A model generated the notes under the pieces. It made no database searches, had not been told where the DNA came from, and worked only from the letters and a program-made list of their open reading frames with translations. Both the position numbers and the translations under genes were made by a program. Positions 6,461-15,405 of a DNA stretch of 45,113 nucleotides are shown here, piece after piece (the stretch's first letter is position 1; every line of letters starts with the position of its first letter). The stretch comes from an uncultured Collinsella sp. (lineage in GTDB: Bacteria > Actinomycetota > Coriobacteriia > Coriobacteriales > Coriobacteriaceae), in the NCBI GenBank assembly GCA_902470915.1, contig CABRIB010000002.1:1-45113 (forward strand). The letters are read 5' to 3'.

Positions 6461-8491
6461 ATGACCGCACCTGCATCCAAGCTGCTCCAGCCCATTACGG
6501 TTGGCCCCCTTGAGCTCAAGAACCGCATAATGTTCCCGCCGCTGACCACCGGCTACGAGGAGCGTGACGGTTCCATTGGCGAGCGCAGCCTGGCCTTTTA
6601 CGAGCGCCTGGCCCGTGGCGGCGTGAGCTACATCGTCATCGGCGACGTCGCTCCCGTCATGACCGCGAGCCCCACGCCCAAGCTGGCGACCGACGCCCAG
6701 ATCCCCACGTTTAAGGCGCTGGCCGACGCCGTCCACAAGCACGGCGCCAAGGTCGCGCTGCAGCTGTTCCACCCCGAGTACGACGTGCCCGGTGTCGGCC
6801 GCATGGTCATGGGTTCCATGGCCGCCGCCAAGGCCGCGCAGGAGGCCAAGGCCGCCGGCGACGAGGAGACCTTTGCTGCCAAGATGGCCGAGTCCAACGA
6901 GATCCGCAAGCAGGCCTACGCCAAGCTGCACCACGACATGCAGCACTTTGTGAACGAGGCCAGCGTTGAGCAGCTCACCCAGATCAAGGAGGCCATCGCC
7001 GCCTCGGCCGCCCGCGCACAGCAGGCTGGCATCGACGCCATCGAGGTCCACGGCGACCGTCTGGTGGGTTCGCTGTGCTCGGCTATCCTCAACCAGCGCA
7101 CCGACGAGTACGGCGGCTCGTTCGAGAACCGCGTCCGCTACGCGCTCGAGGTCGTCGCTGCCATTAAGGAAGCCGCGCCGCAGCTGATGGTGGAGTACAA
7201 GCTCCCCGTGATCATGGAGAACCCCGACGGCACGCCGCGCGGCAAGGGCGGCCTGCAGCCCGACGAGGCCTGCGAGTTTGCCAAGCTGCTTGAGGGCGCG
7301 GGCATCGATATGATCCAGGTCGCACAGGCCAACCACACCGGCAACATGGGCGACACCATTCCGCCCATGGGCGCCATGCCCTACAACTGGACGCTGCCCG
7401 TGGCCGAGCGCGTTAAGGCCCTGGTCTCCGTGCCGGTGGCAACCGTCGGCCGCGTGGTCTCGGTCGAGGCCGGCGAGAAGATTCTGGAAGACGGCGCCGC
7501 CGACATCATCGCCTACGGCCGCTCGCTCATGTGCGACCCCGACATTGCGCTGAAGGCCGCCACGGGTGAGCCCATCCGCGAGTGCCTCAACTGCAACAAG
7601 GGCTGCGTCGACGCGATTCAAAACCGCAAGTACATCTCGTGCGTGCTCAATGCCGAGAACGGCGACGAGGCGACCATCGCCATTAAGCCGGGCGAGGGCG
7701 ACAAGAAGATCGCCGTGGTGGGCGGCGGTATTGCCGGCCTGGAGGCCGCACGCGTGGCGGCCAAGCGCGGCTACGATGTGACTGTCTACGAGGCGAGCGA
7801 CCATCTGGGCGGCCAGATCGTGCTGGCGGCCGCGCCTCCGCGCAAGGACGAGATCATGCGCTCGGTCGAGTACTACGAGAAGATTCTGCCTGGCCTGGGC
7901 GTGAAGGTCGAGCTCAACCATGCCGCTACCGTTGAGGACCTCAACGCCGCCGACGCTGCGATTGTGGCTGTGGGCGCACACGACGTGGTCATTCCCGTTC
8001 CGGGCGCCGACTCGGAGAAGGTCGTCTCGAGCTGGGACGTGCTGGCCGGCAAGGTGGAGCTTACGGGCCGCGTCGCCGTCATTGGCGGTGGCCTGGTGGG
8101 CACCGAGACTGCCGAGTACCTGCTGCAGCACGGCTGCGAGGTGGCGATCGTGGAGATGCTCGACAAGATTGCCGCGGGCGAGTCCGAGACCATTCTGCCG
8201 CTGATCATGAGCGACTTCGCCGAGCACAACGTGGGGCAGCACGTGAAGACCCGCCTGACCGCCATTACCGACGAGGGCGTGGAGGCCATTCGCACCACCG
8301 AGGACGGCGCCGAGGAACCGGTGAAGATCGCCTGCGATTACGTGGTGATGGCCGTGGGCTCCAAGGCCAACGCGTTTGACCTGGACGGCGTGACGGTGCC
8401 CGTGACCTGCGTGGGCGATTGCTCGGGCGAGCGCACCGCCGACATCGCGAGCGCCATCCGCACGGCATATCACGCGGCCAACGAGCTGTAG
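6461..8491 (+). CDS. FMN/4Fe-4S/FAD oxidoreductase, old yellow enzyme/2,4-dienoyl-CoA reductase type
   Basis: This 676-residue protein has an N-terminal flavin TIM barrel (about 1-370) with PITVGPLELKNRIMFPPL and the QRTDEYGGSFENR motif. The iron-sulfur cysteines follow in CLNCNKGC and ISCVLN (about 378-400). The C-terminal half has two nucleotide-binding folds, VVGGGIAGLEAA (FAD) and VIGGGLVGTETAEYLL (NAD(P)H). This is the domain order of 2,4-dienoyl-CoA reductase, trimethylamine dehydrogenase and the bile-acid enzymes BaiCD/BaiH. These proteins reduce activated double bonds using NAD(P)H. A stretch rich in Ala, Lys and Glu (about 125-150) is inserted in the barrel. AGAGAGG precedes the ATG. 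The substrate cannot be told from the sequence. It stands alone, between the 40-bp array and a terminator. Confidence 0.9.
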   Translation: MTAPASKLLQPITVGPLELKNRIMFPPLTTGYEERDGSIGERSLAFYERLARGGVSYIVIGDVAPVMTASPTPKLATDAQIPTFKALADAVHKHGAKVALQLFHPEYDVPGVGRMVMGSMAAAKAAQEAKAAGDEETFAAKMAESNEIRKQAYAKLHHDMQHFVNEASVEQLTQIKEAIAASAARAQQAGIDAIEVHGDRLVGSLCSAILNQRTDEYGGSFENRVRYALEVVAAIKEAAPQLMVEYKLPVIMENPDGTPRGKGGLQPDEACEFAKLLEGAGIDMIQVAQANHTGNMGDTIPPMGAMPYNWTLPVAERVKALVSVPVATVGRVVSVEAGEKILEDGAADIIAYGRSLMCDPDIALKAATGEPIRECLNCNKGCVDAIQNRKYISCVLNAENGDEATIAIKPGEGDKKIAVVGGGIAGLEAARVAAKRGYDVTVYEASDHLGGQIVLAAAPPRKDEIMRSVEYYEKILPGLGVKVELNHAATVEDLNAADAAIVAVGAHDVVIPVPGADSEKVVSSWDVLAGKVELTGRVAVIGGGLVGTETAEYLLQHGCEVAIVEMLDKIAAGESETILPLIMSDFAEHNVGQHVKTRLTAITDEGVEAIRTTEDGAEEPVKIACDYVVMAVGSKANAFDLDGVTVPVTCVGDCSGERTADIASAIRTAYHAANEL

Positions 8492-8564
8492 TTAACATCG
8501 CGGCGGGGCGGGGCGGTAGCACGGATCCGCCTCGCCCGGCTGCGTCCCATCGGGTGTCAACCGG

Positions 8565-8601
8565 GGCGGGGTCTGCAAGCGCAGCAGGTCCCGTCCTTTT
8601 T
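8565..8601 (+). terminator. Terminator after the oxidoreductase
   Basis: A GC-rich stem (GGCGGGG with CCCGTCC, one bulge, then CTGC with GCAG) is followed by five T residues. It lies about 75 bases after the stop codon. Confidence 0.6.
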
Positions 8602-8689
8602 GTTTTGCTCGGGTGGATGGCAATGCGCGGTAATCATGAGAAGTGAGGCGTCACTGCCCTGCAGGCCGCTCAAAATTATTGGGGGAGGG

Positions 8690-8937
8690 GTTAATAATTA
8701 TTCCCTCTAGACCAAAGGACATAAAGAGATGCCAATTTTGTTGGCAAACGAATGACGATTAGCTGCGAGCTAGCTACCAGCGTAAATAATCGATAAAGAA
8801 ACGCCGTAAATAGGTGTCAAATGCCCAGATAATGCCGCGTCTATTTTAATTAACTGCTTTGAGCAAACAGCAAAATGCTACTATCTAGCGTGCACGTAAG
8901 AAAGCAGATTAACGGTTAAGGCTAAGAAGTGGCAGGT
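8690..8937 (+). promoter_or_regulatory. AT-rich upstream region of the helix-turn-helix gene
   Basis: This stretch is clearly more AT-rich than its surroundings and holds no convincing gene. It contains a perfect small hairpin GCCAA-TTTTG-TTGGC (8731-8745) and AT blocks such as TATTTTAATTAACTG that could hold a promoter. No -35/-10 pair stands out. The base composition could also mark acquired DNA. Confidence 0.35.
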
Positions 8938-9333
8938 ATGTCGGAAGCAACTAGGACTCGCACGCATGCGCCCGAGGTTAGGCAGCGTGCCGTCGAGATC
9001 CTCCAAGAGGGGGTCGGTCACCGCGCCCTCGCTGCAAAGCTCGGCATTCCCCAGGCCACGGCTCGTCAGTGGGCCCGTGCATATGCCGTGGGCGGTGCCG
9101 ACGCTGTGCTCAACGCGGGCGCTCGCCATCACACCTATTCGTACGACGTAAAGCTCGCCGTGGTTAAGGACCGTCTGGAAAACGGCCTGACGGTTCGCGA
9201 GGCCATGATCAAGCACAAGATTCCCAGCGAGTCTTCGGTCAAGGCTTGGTGTCGTCAGTATCGCGATGGCGGCGCCGACGCGCTTATCGATAAGCCGCGC
9301 GGTCGCAAGCCGCGCGTTAAGCAGGCAGAGTAG
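8938..9333 (+). CDS. Small helix-turn-helix protein, transposase-like DNA-binding domains
   Basis: This 131-residue protein has two successive helix-turn-helix-like segments. The first (about 8-50) is VRQRAVEILQEGVGHRALAAKLG followed by IPQATARQWARAY. The second (about 55-105) includes VREAMIKHKIP, SESSVKAWCRQY and GGADAL. This tandem layout is typical of IS3/InsE-type transposase N-terminal regions. Here it ends in a basic tail (KPRGRKPRVKQAE) with no catalytic domain downstream, so it may be a free-standing regulator or a transposase-derived remnant. A GTG at 8929 in the same frame is an alternative start; neither has a strong ribosome site. It has its own terminator and an AT-rich upstream region, suggesting an independent transcript. 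Confidence 0.75.
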   Translation: MSEATRTRTHAPEVRQRAVEILQEGVGHRALAAKLGIPQATARQWARAYAVGGADAVLNAGARHHTYSYDVKLAVVKDRLENGLTVREAMIKHKIPSESSVKAWCRQYRDGGADALIDKPRGRKPRVKQAE

Positions 9334-9341
9334 CAAGAGGG

Positions 9342-9364
9342 TGCGCCCACAGGGGCGCATTTTT
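9342..9364 (+). terminator. Rho-independent terminator
   Basis: A perfect 7-bp stem TGCGCCC/GGGCGCA with a 4-base loop is followed by TTTTT. It ends the helix-turn-helix gene transcript, 9 bases after its stop. Confidence 0.9.
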
Positions 9365-9509
9365 CTTGCTGCCCCTCTGCTCCAAAGTGGCCGTGCCCTT
9401 GCCCTGTACGCCTAAAACTCCCCAGTTGACCGAAAACCTGCCGCCGTTACTCCTCGATTGAGCTATAACGTTAAACAATTGCAGCGTTTTTGCATGGGGG
9501 AGTGATGGT

Positions 9510-12392
9510 ATGACGCTACTGTATTTCCTTACCCTGTTTCCGCTGGTACCGGCGCTGGGCATGCTGCTCGCGCGCGGTGACCGCGCCCGCGATGCGGTGG
9601 GGCTCATAGGCTCCGGCATTATTATGGCGGTGACAGTTGTAGTCGCCGTCATGTTTTTTGGCACGGGTCCGCAGAGCTTTGAGGTTGCCCCCGGCACCTC
9701 GCATATGCTCTCGATCATCAGTTCCGCCATCGACGTCGTTCTGTGCGCCGTCATCCTGTACAACGCGTTCAAATATAGGAACGCGCTCACCACGGTGCTC
9801 GGCATAGTCCAGCTGGTGGGCTCGCTCGCCTTTGCAGCCATGACGCTGCCCGCGGCCGAAGCCGTCACGGCGACGCCGCTCTACCTGGACTACATGAGCG
9901 TGATCATGGTCCTCGCCGTCGGTATCGTCGGCAGCCTTATCTGCGTGTATGCCCTGGGCTACATGAAGGACTTCCAGGCCCATGACGAGCACGAGGCCGC
10001 GCTGCGCGGGCAGACCGCGCCCGACCGTCGCCCGCAGTTCCTGGCGCTCATGTTCCTGTTCCTTTCGGCCATGTTCGTCATCGTGACGAGCGACAACCTT
10101 GAGTGGCTGTTCTGCGGCTGGGAAATCACCACCGTGTGCTCGTTCCTTATGATTGGCTACACGCGCACGCCCGAGGCCATCAAGAACGCCTTTACCCAGA
10201 TCATCCTCAACATGCTGGGCGGTATCGCGTTTTTGGCAGGCCTTATGTACCTGCACGTTAACGGCATGCCGCTGACCATCTCGGGCATGATCGAGCTTTC
10301 CGGCGCCGGAACCGCGCAATCCGCGCTGCTGGTGATGCCGGTCATCCTGTTGTCGCTCGCCGCGCTCACCAAGGCCGCACAGATGCCGTTCCACACGTGG
10401 CTGTTGGGTGCCATGGTTGCCCCCACGCCCACGAGCGCCCTGCTGCACTCGTCAACCATGGTCAAAGCCGGCGTGTTCCTGATGGTCAAGCTCAGCCCGC
10501 TCTATGCCATCTATCCCGTGACCGGCTTTATGGTCACGAGTGTGGGTGCCATCACGTTTTTGCTCGCTGCCCTCATGGCCATCTCGCAGAGCAACGCCAA
10601 GCGCGTGCTCGCGTACTCCACCATTTCCAACTTGGGCCTCATCAGTGCCTGCTTGGGCGTCGGCGCGCCCGAGGCCGTGTGGGCGGCCATCTTCCTAATC
10701 CTGTTCCACACGGTGGCCAAGTCGCTGCTGTTCCTGTGCGTGGGCACGGCCGAGCATCATATCGGCAGCCGCAATATCGAGGACATGGACGGTATGTTCA
10801 GCCGCATGCCGCACCTGACGCGCCTGATGATGCTGGGCATTATGGGCATGTTTGTGGCGCCGTTTGGCATGCTCGTGTCCAAGTGGGGCGCCCTGGTGGC
10901 GTTCGCGCAGACTGGCAACGTGCTCATGATTATGGTGCTTGCCTTTGGCTCGGCCGCGACGTTCTTCTTCTGGGGCAAGTGGCTTGCCAAGCTATCGGGC
11001 GTCGACCCCACGGCTCAAAACGTTGAGGTCAATGTCCATAAGACCGAATGGATGGCGCTCAACACCATCGCCGCGCTGCTGATTCTGTGCTGCGTGGCTT
11101 TCCCGGTTATCTCGAGCGGTCTGGTGTCGCCTTACTTGGCCATGGTGTTTGGCCGCGTGCCGTACGTTATCGGCAAGGACGCCATGTATCTGATGGTGGT
11201 CATCGTGGCGTTTATCGCCGTGGTGCTGCTGACTTCATTCCGCGTGAGCAACAAACCGCACGTAAACGTATATCTTTCGGGTGTGGGAACCGACAAATAT
11301 CGCCATTTCCGCGGCTCGATGGGACGCGAGGTGAAGGCCGAAAAGCGCAATTGGTACTCGGAGGACGCCCTTGGCGAGAAGCGTATTAGCCCCGTGGGTA
11401 GCGTCGTGTGCTGCAGCATCATCTTGTTTGCGCTGCTGTGCTGCGCGTGGATTGGGCCCGAGCGGCTTGCCATGAGCGCGCCCTCGGTGCTGCGCGGCAA
11501 GTATTTTGAAGGTTCGGGCGTCGTGGGCATCTTTATTGGTACCGTGGTGTTTGCCCTGCTGGCGCCGCTTGTGGGCGGCCTGATCGACGGTCTTGACCGT
11601 AAGCTTTCGGCTCGCATGCAGGGCCGCGTGGGCCCGCGCTTGCTGCAGCCCTTCTACGACGTTGCCAAGCTGCTGCGCAAGGCGCCCGCCAGCGTAAACA
11701 CCATGGACGATACCTATATGGCGTGCGCGCTCATCTTTACCGTGGTGGGCGGCGGCATCTTTGTGTCGGGTTCCAACACGATGTTGTGCGCCTTTATGGT
11801 TACCCTCGCCGCGATCTTTGTGGTGCTGGCGTCCGCCTCGACGCAAAGCCCGTTTGCCCAGGTCGGCGCCGACCGTGAGCTGCTGCAGGTTATGAGTTAC
11901 GAGCCTGCCGTTCTGCTGATGAGCGTGGGCCTGTACCTTGCCACCGACAGCTTCGATTCCATCGCCGTGACGGGGCAGTCGGCCCCCATCATCGTGTACA
12001 GCGCGCCCATTTTCCTCGCGCTGCTCGCGGTGCTTACCATCAAGCTGCGCAAGTCGCCGTTCGATCTTTCGTACTCGCATCACGCGCATCAGGAGATCGT
12101 CCAGGGCGTCGCCACCGAGATGAGCGGCGGCACGCTGGCCAAGATGACCCTTATGCACTGGTGCGAGACCGTGCTGTTTTTGATGTGGGTGGGCATGTTC
12201 TTTGTTTGGGACAACCCGGTGAGCTGGGTCGTTGCCCTGGTCGTGATGGCCGCAACGTATTTTGTTGAGGTGCTGATCGACAACACCTTCGCCCGTAGCA
12301 CCTGGCGCAGCTGCTTTAAGCTCGGCTGGGGCGTGGCGCTGGTGTTTGGCCTGCTCAACCTTATGCCCACCCTCGTAGACGTGTTTATTTAG
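9510..12392 (+). CDS. echAB: Fused Ech hydrogenase membrane subunits EchA-EchB (NuoL-like + NuoH-like)
   Basis: This 960-residue, strongly hydrophobic protein joins two membrane subunits that are normally separate. Residues about 1-620 are a NuoL/Mrp-type proton-conducting antiporter domain with FCGWEITTVCSFLMIGY, KNAFTQIILN, LTKAAQMPFHTWL, PTPTSALLHSSTMVKAG and FHTVAKSLLF. Residues about 668-960 are a NuoH/EchB-type domain with DRKLSARMQGRVGPRLLQPFYDVAKLL, QVGADRELLQVMSYEP and KSPFDLS. The linker (about 585-665) carries a hydrophilic stretch. It is the first gene of a six-function hydrogenase operon and should form the ion-translocating arm in the cytoplasmic membrane. GGGGGAG lies shortly before the ATG. 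The reading frame is continuous, so the fusion is real unless a sequencing error removed a stop. Confidence 0.9.
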   Translation: MTLLYFLTLFPLVPALGMLLARGDRARDAVGLIGSGIIMAVTVVVAVMFFGTGPQSFEVAPGTSHMLSIISSAIDVVLCAVILYNAFKYRNALTTVLGIVQLVGSLAFAAMTLPAAEAVTATPLYLDYMSVIMVLAVGIVGSLICVYALGYMKDFQAHDEHEAALRGQTAPDRRPQFLALMFLFLSAMFVIVTSDNLEWLFCGWEITTVCSFLMIGYTRTPEAIKNAFTQIILNMLGGIAFLAGLMYLHVNGMPLTISGMIELSGAGTAQSALLVMPVILLSLAALTKAAQMPFHTWLLGAMVAPTPTSALLHSSTMVKAGVFLMVKLSPLYAIYPVTGFMVTSVGAITFLLAALMAISQSNAKRVLAYSTISNLGLISACLGVGAPEAVWAAIFLILFHTVAKSLLFLCVGTAEHHIGSRNIEDMDGMFSRMPHLTRLMMLGIMGMFVAPFGMLVSKWGALVAFAQTGNVLMIMVLAFGSAATFFFWGKWLAKLSGVDPTAQNVEVNVHKTEWMALNTIAALLILCCVAFPVISSGLVSPYLAMVFGRVPYVIGKDAMYLMVVIVAFIAVVLLTSFRVSNKPHVNVYLSGVGTDKYRHFRGSMGREVKAEKRNWYSEDALGEKRISPVGSVVCCSIILFALLCCAWIGPERLAMSAPSVLRGKYFEGSGVVGIFIGTVVFALLAPLVGGLIDGLDRKLSARMQGRVGPRLLQPFYDVAKLLRKAPASVNTMDDTYMACALIFTVVGGGIFVSGSNTMLCAFMVTLAAIFVVLASASTQSPFAQVGADRELLQVMSYEPAVLLMSVGLYLATDSFDSIAVTGQSAPIIVYSAPIFLALLAVLTIKLRKSPFDLSYSHHAHQEIVQGVATEMSGGTLAKMTLMHWCETVLFLMWVGMFFVWDNPVSWVVALVVMAATYFVEVLIDNTFARSTWRSCFKLGWGVALVFGLLNLMPTLVDVFI

Positions 12393-12404
12393 GAGGCGGC
12401 ATCC

Positions 12405-12998
12405 ATGGATCATAAAATGTCGCGCTCGCCGTGGGTTATTCATTACGACGGCTCGAGCTGCAACGGATGCGATATCGAGGTGCTGGCCTCGCTCACGCCA
12501 CTGTTCGATGCGGAGCGCTTTGGCGTGGTCAACACCGGCAACCCCAAGCATGCGGATATCTTTTTGGTGACGGGGTCGGTCAATGCCCAGAACCTGCCCG
12601 TCGTGCGCCAGATCTACAACCAGATGCTCGAGCCCAAGTGCGTGGTGGCGTGCGGCATTTGCGCGTGCTCGGGCGGCGTGTTCCGCGATGCGTATAACGT
12701 GATCGGCGGCGTGGACCGCGCGATTCCCGTGGACGTGTACGCGCCCGGGTGCGCCATTCGTCCCGAGACCGTGATCGATGCCATCGTGGAGGCGTGCGGC
12801 ATCCTGGACCAGAAGGAGGCCGTGATGCGCGCCGGCGGCGATCCGCTCACCGTGGGCGGCGCCGCTACCTGGGACGGTGGCGTTGAGCTGGGCGAGGACG
12901 GGTTTGTGGCTGCTGCTGAGGCCGGCGACGCGTCTGCTGCTGGCGACGCATCTGCTGAGACGCCCGCCGCGCCCGCCGCTGCAAAGGAGGCCGAGTAA
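12405..12998 (+). CDS. echC: Ech hydrogenase small subunit (NuoB-like)
   Basis: This 197-residue protein belongs to the [NiFe] hydrogenase small subunit/NuoB family, which carries the proximal [4Fe-4S] cluster next to the catalytic subunit. Candidate ligands are C19 and C22 (SSCNGC), the Cys of GICACSGG (C86), and the Cys in YAPGCAIRP. The family core ends near residue 145. The rest is an Ala/Glu/Asp-rich tail of about 50 residues that is not typical of EchC. A GGAGG ribosome site precedes the ATG. Its stop overlaps the start of echD by one base. Confidence 0.9.
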   Translation: MDHKMSRSPWVIHYDGSSCNGCDIEVLASLTPLFDAERFGVVNTGNPKHADIFLVTGSVNAQNLPVVRQIYNQMLEPKCVVACGICACSGGVFRDAYNVIGGVDRAIPVDVYAPGCAIRPETVIDAIVEACGILDQKEAVMRAGGDPLTVGGAATWDGGVELGEDGFVAAAEAGDASAAGDASAETPAAPAAAKEAE

Positions 12999-13708
12999 TG
13001 CAAAAGGCTATCTATACCACCGTTGGGATCGACGAGCTCCTGTCGCATGTCCAGGCGCTCAAGGGCGTCGGTGCGCGCTTTGTGCAGATGCACGCCGAGC
13101 GCTGTGTGGACGACGGATCGTATCGCCTGGTCTATACGTTTATCAACGTTCGTGCTGCTCAGGAGCATATTGCGCAGGACGGCAGCTATGCGATCGAGAA
13201 CCTGGTGGTCGAGGGTATCGACCGGTACCAGGAGATTCCGTCCATCAGCTCGTATTATCCGGCGGTGTTCCCGTTTGAGAACGAGGCACATGACCTGTTT
13301 GGTCTTGCCATCACCGACATGCAGATCGACTTTAAGGGCTTTTTCTACCAGGTCTCGACTGCCGAACCCATGAGCGTCATCACGCCCGAGGTGAAGGCCG
13401 CGCGCGAGAAGGCCATGAAGATCCGTGCCGCTGCCGAGGCCAAGGCGCGCAAGGCCGCGGCTGAGAAGGCCGCCGCTGCCACGGCCGCTGCGGGGGAGGG
13501 CGCTGGCGATACTGCGGGCGCTGCCGTCGCTCAGCCCGCTGCGGCTGCCGGCTCTGATGCTCAGCATGATGATGCCGCTGCCAAGGCCGCGCTCAAAGCC
13601 GCCGAGCTGGAAGCAAAGCTCGCCGCCATGGATCCCGAGAAAGCGGCCAAGGTCCGCGCGGCGCTTGCCGCCAAGGCCACCCGCGACAAGCAGAACAAGG
13701 AGGCGTAA
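12998..13708 (+). CDS. echD: Ech hydrogenase subunit EchD (NuoC-like) with long Ala-rich tail
   Basis: This 236-residue protein has an N-terminal NuoC-like domain (about 1-125). The conserved ending YYPAVFPFENEAHDLFGLAITD corresponds to the family's HPDLRRI/FEREAYDLFG region. It is thought to help assemble the hydrophilic arm with EchC and EchE. From residue about 128 on there is a highly charged, Ala-rich and probably helical tail of more than 100 residues (repeats of AEAKARKAAAEKAA type), nearly doubling the usual size. Start and stop are translationally linked to echC (TAATG overlap), and echE follows after 5 bases. Confidence 0.85.
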   Translation: MQKAIYTTVGIDELLSHVQALKGVGARFVQMHAERCVDDGSYRLVYTFINVRAAQEHIAQDGSYAIENLVVEGIDRYQEIPSISSYYPAVFPFENEAHDLFGLAITDMQIDFKGFFYQVSTAEPMSVITPEVKAAREKAMKIRAAAEAKARKAAAEKAAAATAAAGEGAGDTAGAAVAQPAAAAGSDAQHDDAAAKAALKAAELEAKLAAMDPEKAAKVRAALAAKATRDKQNKEA

Positions 13709-13713
13709 GGTCC

Positions 13714-14802
13714 ATGGCACATCGCTCCGTTATTCCGTTTGGCCCGCAGCACCCGGTGCTGCCCGAGCCGCTGCATCTGGACCTGGTGATCGAGGACGAC
13801 CGCGTTATCGAGGCGATTCCGCAGATTGGTTTTGTGCACCGCGGACTTGAGAAGCTCACCGAAAAGCGCGATATGCATCAGTTTGGGTACATCGCCGAGC
13901 GCATCTGCGGCATCTGCGCCGTGGGCCATAGCTGCGGCTATGCCAGCGCCTGCGAGCGCATGCTCGACATCGAGGTGCCCGGCCGTGTGCAGTATATCCG
14001 CACCATTTTGCACGAGCTTTCGCGCATTCACTCGCACCTGTTGTGGCTGGGCCTGCTCGCCGATGCCTTTGGCTTCGAGGCGCTGTTCTATCGTTCGTGG
14101 ACCCTGCGCGAGCAGATTCTCAAGATTTTTGAGAGCACCTGCGGCGGCCGCGTGATCCTTTCGATTAACGAGATCGGCGGCCTTAAGCACGATATCGAGG
14201 ACTCCGAGCTGGCCGGCATTGTCCAGACGCTTGACGTCATGCGCCCCGACTACGAGGCCCTGGTGCATACGTTTTTGGACGACAATAGCTGCGGCGAGCG
14301 CCTGCATGGCGTGGGCGTGATCAGCAAGAAGGACGCGCTGGAGCTTTCGATGGTCGGCCCGTTTGGGCGCGCCTCGGGCGTGGATTACGACGTGCGCATG
14401 TTCGGTGACGGCGCCTATGCGGATCTGGCTGCGTTTGAGCCGATTGTTGCCACCGATGGCGATTGCTATGCCCGCTGCCAGGTGCGTTGTGCCGAGGTCA
14501 CGCAGGCCATGGACATCATCAAGGAGCTTGTGGGCAAGATCCCGCACGACGGTATCGGTGGGCGCACCAAGCTCACGCCGGCCGACGGCGCGCGCGGCGA
14601 GGTTGTGATTGAGCAGCCGCGCGGCGAGGCGTATTACTATGTGCGCGGCAACGGCACCAAGAACCTGGACCGTTTTCGCGTGCGCACGCCGACGTCGCAG
14701 AACCTGGCAGGTCTGACGCATGCGCTGCAGGGCGTGCTCCTTGCCAACGTGCCCATGATTATCCTGACCATCGACCCCTGCATTAGCTGCACGGAAAGGT
14801 AG
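13714..14802 (+). CDS. echE: Ech hydrogenase large (catalytic) subunit
   Basis: This 362-residue protein is a group 4 [NiFe] hydrogenase large subunit of the NuoD/EchE family. Both nickel-binding CxxC pairs are present: C65/C68 in ERICGIC and C356/C359 in DPCISC three residues before the end. NuoD subunits of complex I lack these, so this points to true H2 chemistry (proton reduction with ferredoxin or the reverse) rather than quinone reduction. The C-terminus ends TER directly after the second motif, so there is no cleavable peptide, as known for some Ech-type enzymes. The hyp maturation genes needed to insert NiFe(CN)2CO are not in this window. Confidence 0.93.
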   Translation: MAHRSVIPFGPQHPVLPEPLHLDLVIEDDRVIEAIPQIGFVHRGLEKLTEKRDMHQFGYIAERICGICAVGHSCGYASACERMLDIEVPGRVQYIRTILHELSRIHSHLLWLGLLADAFGFEALFYRSWTLREQILKIFESTCGGRVILSINEIGGLKHDIEDSELAGIVQTLDVMRPDYEALVHTFLDDNSCGERLHGVGVISKKDALELSMVGPFGRASGVDYDVRMFGDGAYADLAAFEPIVATDGDCYARCQVRCAEVTQAMDIIKELVGKIPHDGIGGRTKLTPADGARGEVVIEQPRGEAYYYVRGNGTKNLDRFRVRTPTSQNLAGLTHALQGVLLANVPMIILTIDPCISCTER

Positions 14803-14809
14803 GCGCGGC

Positions 14810-15151
14810 ATGAGTTTACTGACATTTGCCAAGACGGCCTTGGGTTCTATGGTCAAGCAGCCGGTCACGGTGTGCTATCCGCAGGAGAAGCTGACGGCGC
14901 CCGAGCGCTTGCGCGGGCATATCGTCAATGACATGGATGTGTGCATCTGCTGCGGCATGTGCGCGCGCCGTTGCCCGGCGGGCGCGCTCGCGGTCGATCG
15001 CAAAGGCGGTACCTGGTCGATCGACCCGTATGCCTGCGTGGTGTGCGGCGAGTGCATCGAAAGCTGCCCCAAACACTGCCTGAGTATGGACACCGCCCGT
15101 ACTCCAGTTGCGGCGGACAAGACTCCCACGGTAGAAACCAAACCGGAATAG
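14810..15151 (+). CDS. echF: Ech hydrogenase 2x[4Fe-4S] ferredoxin-like subunit
   Basis: This 113-residue NuoI/EchF-type polyferredoxin has two complete [4Fe-4S] motifs, CICCGMCARRCP and CVVCGECIESCP. It passes electrons between soluble ferredoxin and the EchC cluster. It is the last gene of the hydrogenase operon, 7 bases after echE, and is followed by a strong hairpin. Confidence 0.93.
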   Translation: MSLLTFAKTALGSMVKQPVTVCYPQEKLTAPERLRGHIVNDMDVCICCGMCARRCPAGALAVDRKGGTWSIDPYACVVCGECIESCPKHCLSMDTARTPVAADKTPTVETKPE

Positions 15152-15160
15152 TGCGAAGAC

Positions 15161-15192
15161 GGGGCCGGTGGGGCAAATGCCCCACCGGCCCC
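15161..15192 (+). terminator. Strong hairpin ending the Ech operon
   Basis: A perfect 15-bp stem, GGGGCCGGTGGGGCA (15161-15175) with its complement (15178-15192), has only AA between the arms. There is no T-tract, so it may stabilise the mRNA end or terminate less efficiently. Confidence 0.7.
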
Positions 15193-15224
15193 GCGCTTAA
15201 ACGCGCGGTTAGGCTGCCGCTAAC

Positions 15225-15376
15225 AAAACTATGCCGGTTTACGGGGCTGGATAGCGAACTCCCAACCATACCGAAAATCGCAAAAACAAAACCGCAGGTA
15301 GACGGCCCGCCATTTTTCAAAATTCGCGGGTATGGATGAGGGTTCTGGCTTTAGCCCCGTAATCCGGCATGGTTTT
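15225..15376. repeat. Palindromic repeat A, copy 1
   Basis: The outer 24-bp arms (15225-15248 and 15353-15376) are complementary at 22 of 24 positions, with the core GCCGG(T/A)TTACGGGGCT. Inside are the shared motif AAAACCGCAGGTAGA and GGGTATGG. A second copy is at 22843-22993, in the same orientation. No plausible gene lies inside. Confidence 0.88.
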
Positions 15377-15405
15377 GAAATGGCGCCGTATTGGTAACAG
15401 CCTCT

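Noticed and set aside
13714..14802. Complex I NuoD subunit
   Set aside because: Both nickel-ligand CxxC pairs are present, which NuoD lacks, so it is a hydrogenase subunit.
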